Below are positions 34,777-43,786 of a stretch of 64,000 nt of DNA, piece after piece. Both the position numbers and the translations under genes were made by a program. This DNA comes from Actinophytocola glycyrrhizae (GTDB lineage Bacteria > Actinomycetota > Actinomycetes > Mycobacteriales > Pseudonocardiaceae), in assembly GCF_042653545.1 (NCBI RefSeq), contig NZ_JBHSIS010000010.1:248001-312000 (forward strand), given 5' to 3'. Position 1 is the stretch's first letter, and each line of letters starts with the position of its first letter. A model generated the notes under the pieces. That model saw only the letters and a list, made by a program, of their open reading frames with translations, was not told where the DNA came from and made no database searches.

Positions 34777-35595
34777 ATGACCGGAACCACTGACCCGCGA
34801 ACGGGCTACGCCGAGCTCGGTGACCTGCGGATGTACTACGAGGTCCACGGCGAGGGCGGGACACCCCTGCTCCTGCTGCACGGGGGCCTGTTCGACATCG
34901 ACCAGCAGTTCGGCCCGCTGCTGCCGGGGCTCGCCCGCGACCGCCAGGTCGTCGCGGCCGACTTCCAGGCGCACGGCCGCACCAACGACATCGACCGGCC
35001 GCTGCGCACCGCGGACCTGGCCGAGGACGTGGTCGGGCTGCTGGCACACCTCGGGCTTTCCCGGGTGGACGTGTTCGGGTTCAGCGTGGGCGGCGCCGTG
35101 GCGCTGCACCTGGCCGTCCGCCACCCCGAGCTGGTGCGCAGGGCGGTGATCTCGTCGGTCTCGTTCCACCCGGACGGCCAGCGCCCCGAGAACAGCGAGG
35201 CGGTCGGGCAGATGACCGTCGACATGATCGCCGGGACGCCGATGGCGGAGGCGTACCTCGCCAAGTCGCCGCACCCGGACTCCGAGCACCTGCAGACGCT
35301 GCTCGACAAGCTGGGCGGCTACGACGATCCCGGGTGGTCCGACGACGAGATCGCGGGCATCGCCGCGCCGACCCTCATCACGGTCGGCGACTGCGACGCG
35401 GTGAAGCTGGAGCACGCCGTGCAGTTCCTGCGGCTGCGCGGCGGCGACGTCAACGGCGACTTCGTCGGCGTGCCGGCCTCGCAGCTGGCCGTGTTCCCCG
35501 GCACCACGCACTTCTTCGGCCTCGCCAGGACCGATCTGGTGCTGGACGTGGTGCGCACGTTCCTCGACGCGCCGGAGCCGGAGACGAGCGACTAG
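34777..35595 (+). CDS. Alpha/beta-hydrolase
   Basis: The protein has 272 residues. LLLHGGLFD (oxyanion), DFQAHGRT, FGFSVGGAVALHLA (nucleophile Ser) and a final FPGTTHFFG (His) define a soluble esterase or epoxide-hydrolase-like enzyme. CATACT ends 7 nt before the ATG, so it is probably leaderless. Its last four bases overlap the convergent ispG stop. Confidence 0.85.
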   Translation: MTGTTDPRTGYAELGDLRMYYEVHGEGGTPLLLLHGGLFDIDQQFGPLLPGLARDRQVVAADFQAHGRTNDIDRPLRTADLAEDVVGLLAHLGLSRVDVFGFSVGGAVALHLAVRHPELVRRAVISSVSFHPDGQRPENSEAVGQMTVDMIAGTPMAEAYLAKSPHPDSEHLQTLLDKLGGYDDPGWSDDEIAGIAAPTLITVGDCDAVKLEHAVQFLRLRGGDVNGDFVGVPASQLAVFPGTTHFFGLARTDLVLDVVRTFLDAPEPETSD

Positions 35596-36749
35596 GAGAC
35601 GGTGACGGTCGGGGTGCCCGCTTCAGCGGTCTCCCCGGCCTCCTCCGCGATGCGCATGGCCTCCTCGATCAGGGTCTCCACGATCTGGTGCTCGGGCACG
35701 GTCTTGATGACCTGGCCCTTCACGAAGATCTGGCCCTTGCCGTTGCCGGAGGCAACCCCGAGATCAGCCTCACGAGCCTCGCCAGGACCGTTCACGACGC
35801 AGCCCATCACGGCCACGCGCAGCGGGACCTCCATGCCCTCCAGCCCCGCGGTGACCTCGTCGGCCAGCTTGTAGACGTCCACCTGCGCCCGCCCGCAGGA
35901 CGGGCAGGACACGATCTCCAGTTTGCGGGGCCGCAGGTTCAGCGACTGCAGGATCTGCGTGCCGACCTTGACCTCCTCGACCGGCGGCGCGGACAACGAA
36001 ACCCGGATCGTGTCGCCGATGCCCTGGCGCAGCAGCGCACCGAAGGCCACCGCCGACTTGATCGTGCCCTGGAACGCCGGGCCCGCCTCGGTGACGCCGA
36101 GGTGCAGCGGGTAGTCGCACTGCTCGGCCAGGAGCTCGTAGGCCCGCACCATGACCACCGGGTCGTTGTGCTTCACCGAGATCTTGATGTCGTGGAAGTC
36201 GTGCTCGGCGAACAGAGACGCCTCCCACAGCGCCGACTCGGCCAGCGCCTCCGGGGTGGCCTTGCCGTACTTGCGCAGCAGCCGGGGGTCGAGCGAACCG
36301 GCGTTGACGCCGATGCGGATGGGGGTGCCGTGGTCACGCGCGGCGGCCGCGATCTCGGCGACCTTGTCGTCGAACTTCTTGATGTTGCCCGGGTTCACGC
36401 GCACCGCGGCACAGCCCGCCTCGATCGCCGCGAAGACGTACCTCGGCTGGAAGTGGATGTCCGCGATGACCGGGATCTGCGACTTCGCGGCGATCGCGGG
36501 CAGCGCGTCGGCGTCGTCCTGTGACGGGCACGCCACCCGGACGATGTCGCAGCCCGCCGCGGTCAGCTCGGCGATCTGCTGCAACGTCGCGTTGACGTCC
36601 GCGGTCAGCGTGGTGGTCATCGACTGCACGGAGATCGGGAACTCGCTGCCGACACCGACCTTGCCGACCATCAGCTGCCTGGTCTTGCGCCGCTCCGCCA
36701 GCACGGGCGGCGGGGTGGCCGGCATGCCCAGCATGATGCCTTCGGTCAT
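35592..36749 (-). CDS. ispG: 4-hydroxy-3-methylbut-2-en-1-yl diphosphate synthase
   Basis: The protein has 385 residues. This Fe-S enzyme converts MEcPP to HMBPP in the MEP isoprenoid pathway. The TIM-barrel part has SVQSMTTT and VNPGNIKKF; the cluster ligands lie in SCPSCGR and the later MGCVVNGPGEA. ATG 36749 is preceded by TAGGCT with a 6-nt gap, pointing to a leaderless transcript. It is followed upstream by rip1 and dxr, another MEP-pathway gene. Confidence 0.97.
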   Translation of the reverse strand: MTEGIMLGMPATPPPVLAERRKTRQLMVGKVGVGSEFPISVQSMTTTLTADVNATLQQIAELTAAGCDIVRVACPSQDDADALPAIAAKSQIPVIADIHFQPRYVFAAIEAGCAAVRVNPGNIKKFDDKVAEIAAAARDHGTPIRIGVNAGSLDPRLLRKYGKATPEALAESALWEASLFAEHDFHDIKISVKHNDPVVMVRAYELLAEQCDYPLHLGVTEAGPAFQGTIKSAVAFGALLRQGIGDTIRVSLSAPPVEEVKVGTQILQSLNLRPRKLEIVSCPSCGRAQVDVYKLADEVTAGLEGMEVPLRVAVMGCVVNGPGEAREADLGVASGNGKGQIFVKGQVIKTVPEHQIVETLIEEAMRIAEEAGETAEAGTPTVTVS

Positions 36750-36758
36750 GGGTTCAGC

Positions 36759-37985
36759 CTACTGGCCTATTCGGATGGGGTTGACGATGTCCGCTGTGAT
36801 GGTCAGCAACATGACGGCGCCCCCGATGAAGATGAACACCATGGTGACCGCCGAGAGCTTGGTGTAGTCGACCGGGCCGCCGGCCGGCTTGCCGCGGAGT
36901 TTGCGCAGCCAGTCACGGATCTTCTCGTAGAACAGCACCGCGATGTGGCCGCCGTCCAGCGGCAGCAGCGGGAGCAGGTTGAACACGCCGACGAAGAAGT
37001 TCAGCGTGGCCAGGAGCAGCAGGAACAGCTCCCACACGCCGGCCTCGACCGCGTCACCGCCGATGATGCTCGCGCCGACGACGCTGACCGGGGTGTCGGG
37101 GTCGCGCTCACCGCCGCCGATGGCCTCGATGACCTTCGGGATCTTCTCCGGGAACGCCAGCAGCCCCTGCCAGACGCGGACGAACATCTCGCCGGTGAAC
37201 TCGATCGAGCCGCCGACCGCCGAGGCCGCCGTGTAGGTGTAGATCGGGGTGCTGGTGACGCCGATCGCGCCGACCTCGACGAGCTTGTTGTCGTCGTTGT
37301 CGTTCGGTGTGTCGTCCGGCGCGATGCGCTGGACGGTCGCGATGTCGATGGTGACCGTGCGCTCGACGCCGTCGCGGAGGACGACGAACTCGTGCGTGCC
37401 GGAGAGCGTCTGCACCCGCGCCACCACGTCCGACCAGGTCGGGGTGGCCTTGCCGTCGATGCTGATGATCTCGTCGCCCTCGCGCAGGCCCGCGTCGCGC
37501 GCCGGGGCCGGGTCGTTCGGGCCGCAGTCGGCGTACTCCCCGGTCCTCGGGTCCTGGGTCGGCGCCGCGCAGTCGGTGCCGCTGATGACCGGGGTGCCCG
37601 CCACGTTCGGCAGGCCCATCGTCGCGGCCAGCAGGTACAGGATGATGAAGCCGAGGATGAAGTGGGTCACCGAGCCCGCGACCATCACCACGAAGCGCTT
37701 CCACGTCGGGTAGCGCCACATCGCGCGGGGCGCCTCGTCCGGGGTGACCTCGTCGAGCGCGGTCATGCCGGCGATGTCGCAGAAGCCGCCCGCGGGGATC
37801 GCCTTCAGGCCGTACTCGGTCTCACCGCGCCGGAAGGACCAGATCTTCGGGCCGAACCCGATGAAGTACCGCCGCACCTTCATGCCGAAGGCCTTGGCGG
37901 CCCACATGTGCCCGGCCTCGTGCAGTGCCACCGACACGCAGATCCCGAGTGCGAACAGCACGACCCCAAAGAGCCATGTGAGCAA
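36759..37985 (-). CDS. rip1: Site-2 zinc metalloprotease, Rip1/RseP-type
   Basis: This 408-residue intramembrane protease has zinc ligands HEAGH (22-26) in the first membrane helix, a PDZ domain in the middle (LREGDEIISIDGK), and a second active-site motif LPLDGGH near the C-terminus. In mycobacteria the homologue cleaves anti-sigma factors and PBP3. The start is TTG 37985. It lies 9 bp upstream of ispG and 6 bp downstream of dxr, in the conserved dxr-rip-ispG order. Confidence 0.95.
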   Translation of the reverse strand: MLTWLFGVVLFALGICVSVALHEAGHMWAAKAFGMKVRRYFIGFGPKIWSFRRGETEYGLKAIPAGGFCDIAGMTALDEVTPDEAPRAMWRYPTWKRFVVMVAGSVTHFILGFIILYLLAATMGLPNVAGTPVISGTDCAAPTQDPRTGEYADCGPNDPAPARDAGLREGDEIISIDGKATPTWSDVVARVQTLSGTHEFVVLRDGVERTVTIDIATVQRIAPDDTPNDNDDNKLVEVGAIGVTSTPIYTYTAASAVGGSIEFTGEMFVRVWQGLLAFPEKIPKVIEAIGGGERDPDTPVSVVGASIIGGDAVEAGVWELFLLLLATLNFFVGVFNLLPLLPLDGGHIAVLFYEKIRDWLRKLRGKPAGGPVDYTKLSAVTMVFIFIGGAVMLLTITADIVNPIRIGQ

Positions 37986-37991
37986 GTTCCG

Positions 37992-39206
37992 TCAGTCCTT
38001 TCCTACCCCGCCGCGAGCCAGCAGCTCACGGGCGCGGGCGCGGGCCCAGTCCTCAGCCGCGAGCACCTCGTCGACGCTGCCCGGCTCACGGTGCCAGTCG
38101 TGCGCGTCGTCGAGGACGTGCTCGACAGTGTCCACAATCGTGGTGAAGGCCGTGTGTCCTTCCACGAAGGTCGCGACGGCTTCCTCGTTCGCGGCGTTGT
38201 AGACCGCGGGCAGACAGCCGCCGGCCGTGCCTGCCCGGCGGGCGAGCCGCACGGCCGGGAAGGTGTCCTCGTCCAGCGGTTCGAACGTCCACGCGGTCGG
38301 CTCGGCGAACGTGGCGGGCCGGGCCGCGGCGGGCACCCGGTCCGGCCAGCCGAGCGCCAGTGAGATCGGCAACTTCATGTCCGGCGGGCTGGCCTGCGCG
38401 AGGGTGGAGCCGTCGGTGAACGTCACCATCGAGTGGATCATCGACTGCGGGTGGACGACCACGTCGATGCGGTCGTACGGGACGCCGAACAGCAGGTGCG
38501 CCTCGATCAGTTCGAGGCCCTTGTTGACGAGCGTGGCCGAGTTGATCGTGATGACCGGGCCCATGGCCCACGTCGGGTGCGCCATCGCGTCGGACACCCC
38601 GACACCGGCGAGGTCCGCGCGCTTCCTGCCGCGGAACGGGCCGCCGGACGCGGTCAGCACCAGCCGCGCCACCTCGTGCGCCTGCCCGCCGCGCAGGCAC
38701 TGCGCGATGGCCGAGTGCTCCGAGTCGACCGGCACGAGCTGTCCGGGCTTGGCGGCCTTCAGCACCAGCGGACCGCCCGCGATCAGCGACTCCTTGTTCG
38801 CGAGCGCGAGCGTGGCGCCGGTGCCCAGGGCGCGCAGCGTCGGCGCGAGACCGCGGGACCCGGTGATGGCGTTGAGGACGATGTCGGCAGGCGTGCCCGC
38901 GATCAGGTCGGTCATGGCGTCCGGGCCCGCGAGGATGCGCGGCATCTCGAACTCGCCCCGGTCGTAGCCCCGCTTCTGCGCCTCGGCGTAGATCGCGAGC
39001 TGCACGTCCTCGGCGGCGGTCGCCCGCGACACGGCGACGGTGCGGACCCGGTGGGTGAGCGCCTGGGCGGCCAGTGCGGCGGGGTCGGCGCCCCCGGCCG
39101 CGACGCCGACGACGTCGAAGCGATCCGGGTTGGCCGCGATCACGTCCAGGGCCTGGACGCCGACCGAACCCGTGGACCCCAGTACGAGCACGGTGCGTTC
39201 GTTCAT
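37992..39206 (-). CDS. dxr: 1-deoxy-D-xylulose-5-phosphate reductoisomerase
   Basis: The protein has 404 residues. It makes MEP from DXP with NADPH. GSTGSVG is the nucleotide loop, ALANKESLIAGG and VDSEHSA hold active-site and metal residues, and HPTWAMGPVITINSATLVNKG the catalytic loop. ATG 39206 is selected because NERTVLVLGSTG follows directly; the longer frame has no family match. AACAAT stands 7 nt upstream. Confidence 0.97.
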   Translation of the reverse strand: MNERTVLVLGSTGSVGVQALDVIAANPDRFDVVGVAAGGADPAALAAQALTHRVRTVAVSRATAAEDVQLAIYAEAQKRGYDRGEFEMPRILAGPDAMTDLIAGTPADIVLNAITGSRGLAPTLRALGTGATLALANKESLIAGGPLVLKAAKPGQLVPVDSEHSAIAQCLRGGQAHEVARLVLTASGGPFRGRKRADLAGVGVSDAMAHPTWAMGPVITINSATLVNKGLELIEAHLLFGVPYDRIDVVVHPQSMIHSMVTFTDGSTLAQASPPDMKLPISLALGWPDRVPAAARPATFAEPTAWTFEPLDEDTFPAVRLARRAGTAGGCLPAVYNAANEEAVATFVEGHTAFTTIVDTVEHVLDDAHDWHREPGSVDEVLAAEDWARARARELLARGGVGKD

Positions 39207-39296
39207 CACCGCCATTGTTCCCGATGCCCTCGAACGCGCCGGTGCGGGGCGTTGTGGGAGCATGAGCGCGCACGAAACGAACGCTGAGGAGGGGAC

Positions 39297-39560
39297 GTGG
39301 CAGGCTCACAGCTGGAGAAGCGGGCCAAGAACGCGGTCGACCCGCACGAGGAGCCCTCCGCGGAGTGGGGCTGGCACGGCCGCTTCCCGCGTGGTCGCGA
39401 GATCGGCGGCTGGATCACCGCGATCGCCATGTTCGCGATGGCCTTCATCGGCAACCACATCGCCGAGACCGAGCGCCTGTGGCTGCTCGGCATCGGCGCG
39501 TTCCTCGTGATCTACCTGATCTGGGCCCGCGTGCGGCAGCGCACGGCCTGGCGCCATTGA
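39297..39560 (+). CDS. DUF2631 small membrane protein
   Basis: This 87-residue protein has a polar N-terminal half (AEWGWHG, typical of DUF2631) and two hydrophobic helices (AIAMFAMAFIGN and LLGIGAFLVIYLIWARV). Its function is unknown; it is conserved beside dxr in actinomycetes. GTG 39297 has GAGGAGGGG just upstream. Confidence 0.85.
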   Translation: MAGSQLEKRAKNAVDPHEEPSAEWGWHGRFPRGREIGGWITAIAMFAMAFIGNHIAETERLWLLGIGAFLVIYLIWARVRQRTAWRH

Positions 39561-39575
39561 TCCGAGCACTTCGTC

Positions 39576-39607
39576 AAGGAGCACGTCCCTCGTCGGGCGT
39601 GCTCCTT
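39576..39607 (+). terminator. Terminator after the DUF2631 gene
   Basis: A 10-bp stem (39576-39585 with 39598-39607) with a 12-nt loop lies 15 bases after the stop codon and is followed by TGTCGTATG. Confidence 0.6.
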
Positions 39608-39638
39608 GTCGTATGTCCGGAAAAGGCTCTGGCGTCAA

Positions 39639-39658
39639 TTTCTACCACCTGGTAGAAA
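39639..39658. promoter_or_regulatory. 20-bp palindromic operator TTTCTACCA-CC-TGGTAGAAA
   Basis: Perfect 9-bp half-sites flank a CC centre, 51 bp upstream of the sugar-isomerase-like gene. The size suits a TetR or GntR dimer. The TetR gene at the far end of this cluster (41943-42542) is the nearest candidate (inference). Confidence 0.6.
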
Positions 39659-39663
39659 ACCTC

Positions 39664-39677
39664 TGAGAGCGCTTCCA
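39664..39677. promoter_or_regulatory. LacI-type operator TGAGAGCGCTTCCA
   Basis: This near-palindrome centred on AGCGCT closely resembles the LacI-family consensus TGGNAGCGCTNCCA. It is 32 bp upstream of the sugar-isomerase-like start. The LacI gene at 43787-44758 is a possible binder. Confidence 0.6.
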
Positions 39678-39709
39678 TAGCCGCGGGCACAGTCCAGGGG
39701 AGAGTGGTC

Positions 39710-40441
39710 ATGAGCAAGCTTTCTGTACAGCTTTACTCCGTCCGTGAGGCGTTCGCCGCCGATCCCGGCGGCACGCTCGCCAGGCTGGCGGGCATCGGGT
39801 TCACCCAGGTCGAGCCGTTCGGGCTGGCCGAGCACGCGGCCGTGCTGCGCACCGCGCTGGCCGACCACGGGCTGACCGCGCCCACCGCCCACGCCAAACT
39901 CGTCGGTACCGACCAGGACGCGGTGTTCGCCGCCGCGCAGGCCTGCGGGGTGCGGGTCGTCATCGACCCGTTCGTGCCGGACGAGCAGTGGCGCACCGAG
40001 GCCGACGTGGCGGCGACGGCCGCCGCGCTCAACGCCGCCGCCAAGCGCGCCGCCGACCTGGGCCTGGTCGTCGGCTACCACAACCACTGGTGGGAGCTGC
40101 GGAACAAGATCGGCGACCGCACCGCGTTCGAGGTGTTCGCCGACCAGCTCGACCCCGAGCTGGTGCTCGAGGTCGACACGTACTGGGCCGCGGCGGGCGG
40201 CGCCGACGTGCCCGCCCTCCTGACCGGCCTTGGCGCACGGGTCCACGCGCTGCACGTCAAGGACGGCGACCTCGCCACCGACGCGTCCGGTCAGGTGCCT
40301 GCCGGGCAGGGCCGGGCCCCGGTCGCCGACATCCTCGCCGCCGCACCGGACGCCCTGCGGGTCATCGAGTTCGACGCCTACGCCGGCGACATCTTCGACG
40401 GCCTCGCCGCGAGCCACGCCTACGTCACCGGCCTAGCCTGA
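39710..40441 (+). CDS. Sugar phosphate isomerase/epimerase-like TIM-barrel protein
   Basis: The protein has 243 residues. LSVQLYSVREAF opens the xylose-isomerase-like AP-endonuclease-2 fold, with metal ligands expected in YHNHWWE, LEVDTYWAAAGG and ALHVKDGD. The substrate is unknown, though such proteins commonly pair with Gfo/Idh dehydrogenases in inositol or glycoside catabolism. ATG 39710 has AGGGGAGA upstream; GTG 39704 is possible. The stop overlaps the next ATG (TGATG), so the two are translationally coupled. Confidence 0.85.
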   Translation: MSKLSVQLYSVREAFAADPGGTLARLAGIGFTQVEPFGLAEHAAVLRTALADHGLTAPTAHAKLVGTDQDAVFAAAQACGVRVVIDPFVPDEQWRTEADVAATAAALNAAAKRAADLGLVVGYHNHWWELRNKIGDRTAFEVFADQLDPELVLEVDTYWAAAGGADVPALLTGLGARVHALHVKDGDLATDASGQVPAGQGRAPVADILAAAPDALRVIEFDAYAGDIFDGLAASHAYVTGLA

Positions 40442-41541
40442 TGGCCGGCGGACCGGTCGGCGTCGGCATTGTCGGCGCCGGCGTCATCAGCGACACCTAC
40501 CTCGAGAACCTCACGTCGTTCCCGGACGTCCGGGTGCTGCGGATCGCCGACCTCGACCCGGCCAGGGCGGCCGCGCAGGCGGACAAGCACGGCGTCCCCA
40601 GGTCCGGCACGACGGCCGAGCTGCTCGCCGACGCGGACGTCGAGCTGGTCGTGAACCTCACGATCCCGGTCGCGCACGTGGAGATCGGCCTCGCCGCACT
40701 CGACGCCGGCAAGCACGTGTGGGCCGAGAAACCGCTCGCACTCGACCGGGCGTCGGGCCGCAAGCTGCTCGACCGGGCCCGCGAGAAGGGCCTGCGGGTC
40801 GCGAGCGCACCCGACACGGTGCTCGGCGCGGGCCTGCAGACCGCGCGCCGTGCCGTCGACGACGGCCGCATCGGCGAGCCGAGGACCGCGCTCGCGATGT
40901 TCCAGACACCCGGTCCGGAGAGCTGGCACCCGGCGCCGGAGTTCCTGTTCCAGACCGGCGGCGGGCCGCTGCTCGACATGGGCCCGTACTACCTGACCGA
41001 GCTGGTGCAGCTGCTCGGCCCGATCCGCCGGGTCACCGGCGCGGGCGGGCGCAACCGCGAGACCAGGGTCATCGGCTCGGGTCCGCGCGCGGGCACCGAG
41101 TTCGCGGTGACGGTGCCGACGACGGTCACCGCGCTGGTCGACTTCGAACGCGGCGGGTCCGCGCAGGTCGTGCTGAGCTTCGACTCGGCGCTGCACCGCA
41201 CGCTGCTGGAGGTCACCGGCACGCTCGGCGCGGTGGTGGTCCCGGACCCGAACCGGTTCGACGGCCCGACGCTCGTCCACACGCTGGGCAGCACCGACCT
41301 GACGGAGCTGCCCGCGGCCGGCCACAGCGCCTCCCGCGGCACCGGTGCGCTGGAGCTGGCACGCGCGATCCGCGCCGGGGTGCCGGAGCGGGCGTCCGGT
41401 GAGCTGGCCTACCACGTGCTCGACGCGATGCTGGCCATCGAGGAGTCGATCGCCTCCGGCGAGCCGGCACCGGTGGAGAGCACGGTGGAGGTGCCACCCG
41501 CGCTTCCCGCGGACTGGGACCCGCATGCCAGGACGCTCTAG
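40441..41541 (+). CDS. Gfo/Idh/MocA-family oxidoreductase
   Basis: The protein has 366 residues. The Rossmann motif VGIVGAGVIS (7-16) and WAEKPLAL (about 98-105, catalytic-region Lys) place it among NAD(P)-dependent sugar or inositol dehydrogenases; GGGPLLDMGPYYL is the conserved substrate loop. It is coupled to the preceding isomerase-like gene, suggesting oxidation and isomerisation of one sugar. The stop TAG 41539-41541 is formed at the border of element B. Confidence 0.9.
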   Translation: MAGGPVGVGIVGAGVISDTYLENLTSFPDVRVLRIADLDPARAAAQADKHGVPRSGTTAELLADADVELVVNLTIPVAHVEIGLAALDAGKHVWAEKPLALDRASGRKLLDRAREKGLRVASAPDTVLGAGLQTARRAVDDGRIGEPRTALAMFQTPGPESWHPAPEFLFQTGGGPLLDMGPYYLTELVQLLGPIRRVTGAGGRNRETRVIGSGPRAGTEFAVTVPTTVTALVDFERGGSAQVVLSFDSALHRTLLEVTGTLGAVVVPDPNRFDGPTLVHTLGSTDLTELPAAGHSASRGTGALELARAIRAGVPERASGELAYHVLDAMLAIEESIASGEPAPVESTVEVPPALPADWDPHARTL

Positions 41542-41945
41542 GTGATTTCCGTGAAGTTGGTGTGAGTGGGTCGTCGTGTGCTGGTCGCGTCGGACCGGTT
41601 TCGGTCGGGTGTGCTGGCTGCGGTTGACGTTGTGGGTTTGTCCTCGCCGGACGGGCAGGTCGACGGGATGGCAGGGAGCCCTTGCTGGTGGGCTTACGCC
41701 ACCGTCAGGGTTGCGTGGGCTGGCCCCGCTTCGCGGGCCCTGGGCGCGCAGCGCCCGGGCTTCGGTGCGCGTTGACGGCGCGGGTAATGCCCTGAAAGGC
41801 GCGTTCAGGGCGCTGGGCGCCCTGAACGGCCCATTCACGGCACCGGCCCGTCGGGCGACCGCAGGGGGGTCGTGCCTGATGACGGGTTCGTACGCCAAGC
41901 CACTTCACATGATCTTCATGTGCCGGTTTCCGGCGCGGGGCACTA
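41539..41945. mobile_element. TA-bounded repeat element B with chimeric ends (MITE-like, 407 bp)
   Basis: The left end TAGGTGATTTCCGTGAAG matches elements A and C, while the right end (complement TAGTGCCCCGCGCCGG) matches element E1. The 55-nt core is at 41788-41842 and the 28-nt block at 41891-41918. It separates the convergent Gfo and TetR genes, and both their stop codons lie on its TA borders. There is no supported coding frame. Confidence 0.65.
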
Positions 41946-42542
41946 AAGCGGTTTGGCGAGCACGCTGCCGAGGAAGTGGCGCAGCGTCCCGACGAGGTCC
42001 ACCTCGTCCGGGACGGTGAGCCACTGCACCTGCAGCCCGTCCATCAGTGCGACGAACATGAGCGCCGCGGCGGCGGGGTCGACGCCGTCGCGGAGTTCGC
42101 CCTGCTCGGCGAGCACCCGGAACGACTCGGACGTGGACTCGCGGGCGAGCCGGTAGTGCCGCACGAAGTAGTCGTGCGCCGGGTGGTCGGGCGCGACGGC
42201 CTCTGCCGCGAGCCGTGAGTAGAGGTCGACGATGCCGGGGTGGGTGACGTTGTGCTCGGCGAGCGCGACGAAATGGGCCAGCACCTCCCGGCCGGGGGGC
42301 GCGTCCAGCTGCTCCCGTTCCGAGTCCTCCGCGTCGCGCCGCTCCAGGACGGCCGCGAGCAGGGCCTCCTTGGTGGGGAAGTAGTACAGCAGACCCGCGT
42401 GCGTGATCCCGGCCCGCTTGGCCACCTCCCGCAGCGACGAGCCGTGGTACCCGGCCTCCCCGTACACGGCCACGGCCGCCGTGAGGATGTCCTCACGGCG
42501 GATCCGGCCCTTGGGGTAACCCCCGCCCTCCGCGGCGCGCAC
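41943..42542 (-). CDS. TetR-family transcriptional regulator
   Basis: The protein has 199 residues. The helix-turn-helix SLREVAKRAGITHAGLLYYF (about 36-55) is followed by an all-helical ligand domain. It uses a GTG start. It is convergent with the isomerase/Gfo pair, whose promoter region has a TetR-sized palindrome, so it may be their repressor (inference). The stop TAG coincides with the border of element B. Confidence 0.88.
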   Translation of the reverse strand: MRAAEGGGYPKGRIRREDILTAAVAVYGEAGYHGSSLREVAKRAGITHAGLLYYFPTKEALLAAVLERRDAEDSEREQLDAPPGREVLAHFVALAEHNVTHPGIVDLYSRLAAEAVAPDHPAHDYFVRHYRLARESTSESFRVLAEQGELRDGVDPAAAALMFVALMDGLQVQWLTVPDEVDLVGTLRHFLGSVLAKPL

Positions 42543-42558
42543 CCGCCCATCATGCCCG

Positions 42559-42915
42559 TCAGGGCAGCACCGAGCGCACTGTCTCCTCGGTGCGCCCCAC
42601 CACGGTGGTGCCGTCGTCGGCGGTGATGATCGGCCGCTGGATCAGCTTCGGGTGCTCCGACAGCGTCGTGATCCACCGCGCGCGGTCGGCCGGCGTGCGC
42701 GGCCACGACCTGAGGCCCAGCTCCTTGGCGACGGGCTCGGTCATGCGTGCGAGGTCCCACGGCTCCATCCCGAGGCGCTCCAGCACCGCCTCGATCTCGG
42801 CGGCGGACGGCGGGTCCTCCAGGTAGCGGCGCACGGTGTAGTCGGCGCCCGCCCCGTCCAGCACGGACAGCGCGGACCGGCACTTCGAACAGGCGGGGTT
42901 GACCCAGATCTCCAT
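42559..42915 (-). CDS. ArsC/Spx-family reductase-like protein
   Basis: This 118-residue thioredoxin-fold protein has WVNPACSKCRSAL at the N-terminus (Cys9 and Cys12) and RPIITADDGTTVVGR near the end, as in glutaredoxin-dependent arsenate reductases. No arsenic-efflux or ArsR gene is nearby, so arsenate reduction is not assured. It lies 16 bp upstream of the TetR gene on the same strand. Confidence 0.8.
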   Translation of the reverse strand: MEIWVNPACSKCRSALSVLDGAGADYTVRRYLEDPPSAAEIEAVLERLGMEPWDLARMTEPVAKELGLRSWPRTPADRARWITTLSEHPKLIQRPIITADDGTTVVGRTEETVRSVLP

Positions 42916-43152
42916 CGACGTCTCCAGCCGTCAGGCGTCTACCGGGCATGAAGGTATACGCGGAGCGTTTCTGCTCGATCCCCGAGGACCGGGGACAGCC
43001 GTGGTGACGGTCGGCGCGCGGGGTAGCGACCATCCGGACGGAGCGGTTTCGGCCGAGCGGGGGATGACGTGTTCATCGACGGCAACGGCAGCTTCCGGCC
43101 AGATGAGTATCGTGTTAGTGAACTTTAAGGGCGCACCACTACCGTCCTTGCA

Positions 43153-43782
43153 GTGACAAGGATCGTGGTCGCGGCGGCGCTCATGCTGACCGGACTGGCC
43201 ATCGTGCTGGGGGCCGTCGTGCTGGCCCGCCCCAGCTACACCGAGGTCGAGGTGGGCGGGTCCGCCATGGCGCCGACGCTGGAGGACGGCGACCTGGTCG
43301 CCGTCGAAAGCGGGGTCACACCGCGCCGGGGGGACCTGGTCGTCATCGACGGGGCCGCGCTGCCTGGCCAGGAGCCGGGACCACGCGTGCTGCGCGTCAT
43401 GGGCGTCGGCGGCGACCGGCTCGAGTACCGGGATGGCAGGCTGACCGTCGACGGCGAACCGGTCGTCGAGGCTTCCGCGAACGGGACCCCGCCCAACGAC
43501 TTCACCGTGACCGTGCCTGCCGACACCGTCTTCCTCGCGGGCGACGCGCGGGACGACGCCGTCGACTCCCGCATGTTCGTCGAGCACGACGGTCACGGCG
43601 CGGTGCCACTGACCGCCGTCGAGGGCCGTGTCGTCGGGGTCAACGGCACGCTGCTGGACAGCAGCGCCCGGCCGTGGCTCCTCTGGGTGGCGGGCGGGGC
43701 GGTCGTCACGCTCTGCGGGCTCGGCTGGCTCATCGTCGGCCTGCACCGGCGGACGGCGATCCCCTCGACACCGGCCGGCTGA
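43153..43782 (+). CDS. S26 signal-peptidase-like protein lacking the catalytic lysine
   Basis: The protein has 209 residues, with an N-terminal and a C-terminal membrane helix. GSAMAPTLEDGDLV is the signal peptidase Ser box and LAGDARDDAVDSRMF the GDxRxxxxDSR box. In the Lys box, where LepB has VVKRIVAVGG, this protein reads RVLRVMGVGGD, so Leu replaces the general base. It may be inactive, or a divergent enzyme. The GTG start is preceded by TACCGT with a 7-nt gap. Confidence 0.75.
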   Translation: MTRIVVAAALMLTGLAIVLGAVVLARPSYTEVEVGGSAMAPTLEDGDLVAVESGVTPRRGDLVVIDGAALPGQEPGPRVLRVMGVGGDRLEYRDGRLTVDGEPVVEASANGTPPNDFTVTVPADTVFLAGDARDDAVDSRMFVEHDGHGAVPLTAVEGRVVGVNGTLLDSSARPWLLWVAGGAVVTLCGLGWLIVGLHRRTAIPSTPAG

Positions 43783-43786
43783 GCAC

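Noticed and set aside
42559..42915. Arsenic resistance operon
   Set aside because: Only one ArsC-like gene is present, with no ArsR, efflux pump or other arsenic gene next to it.
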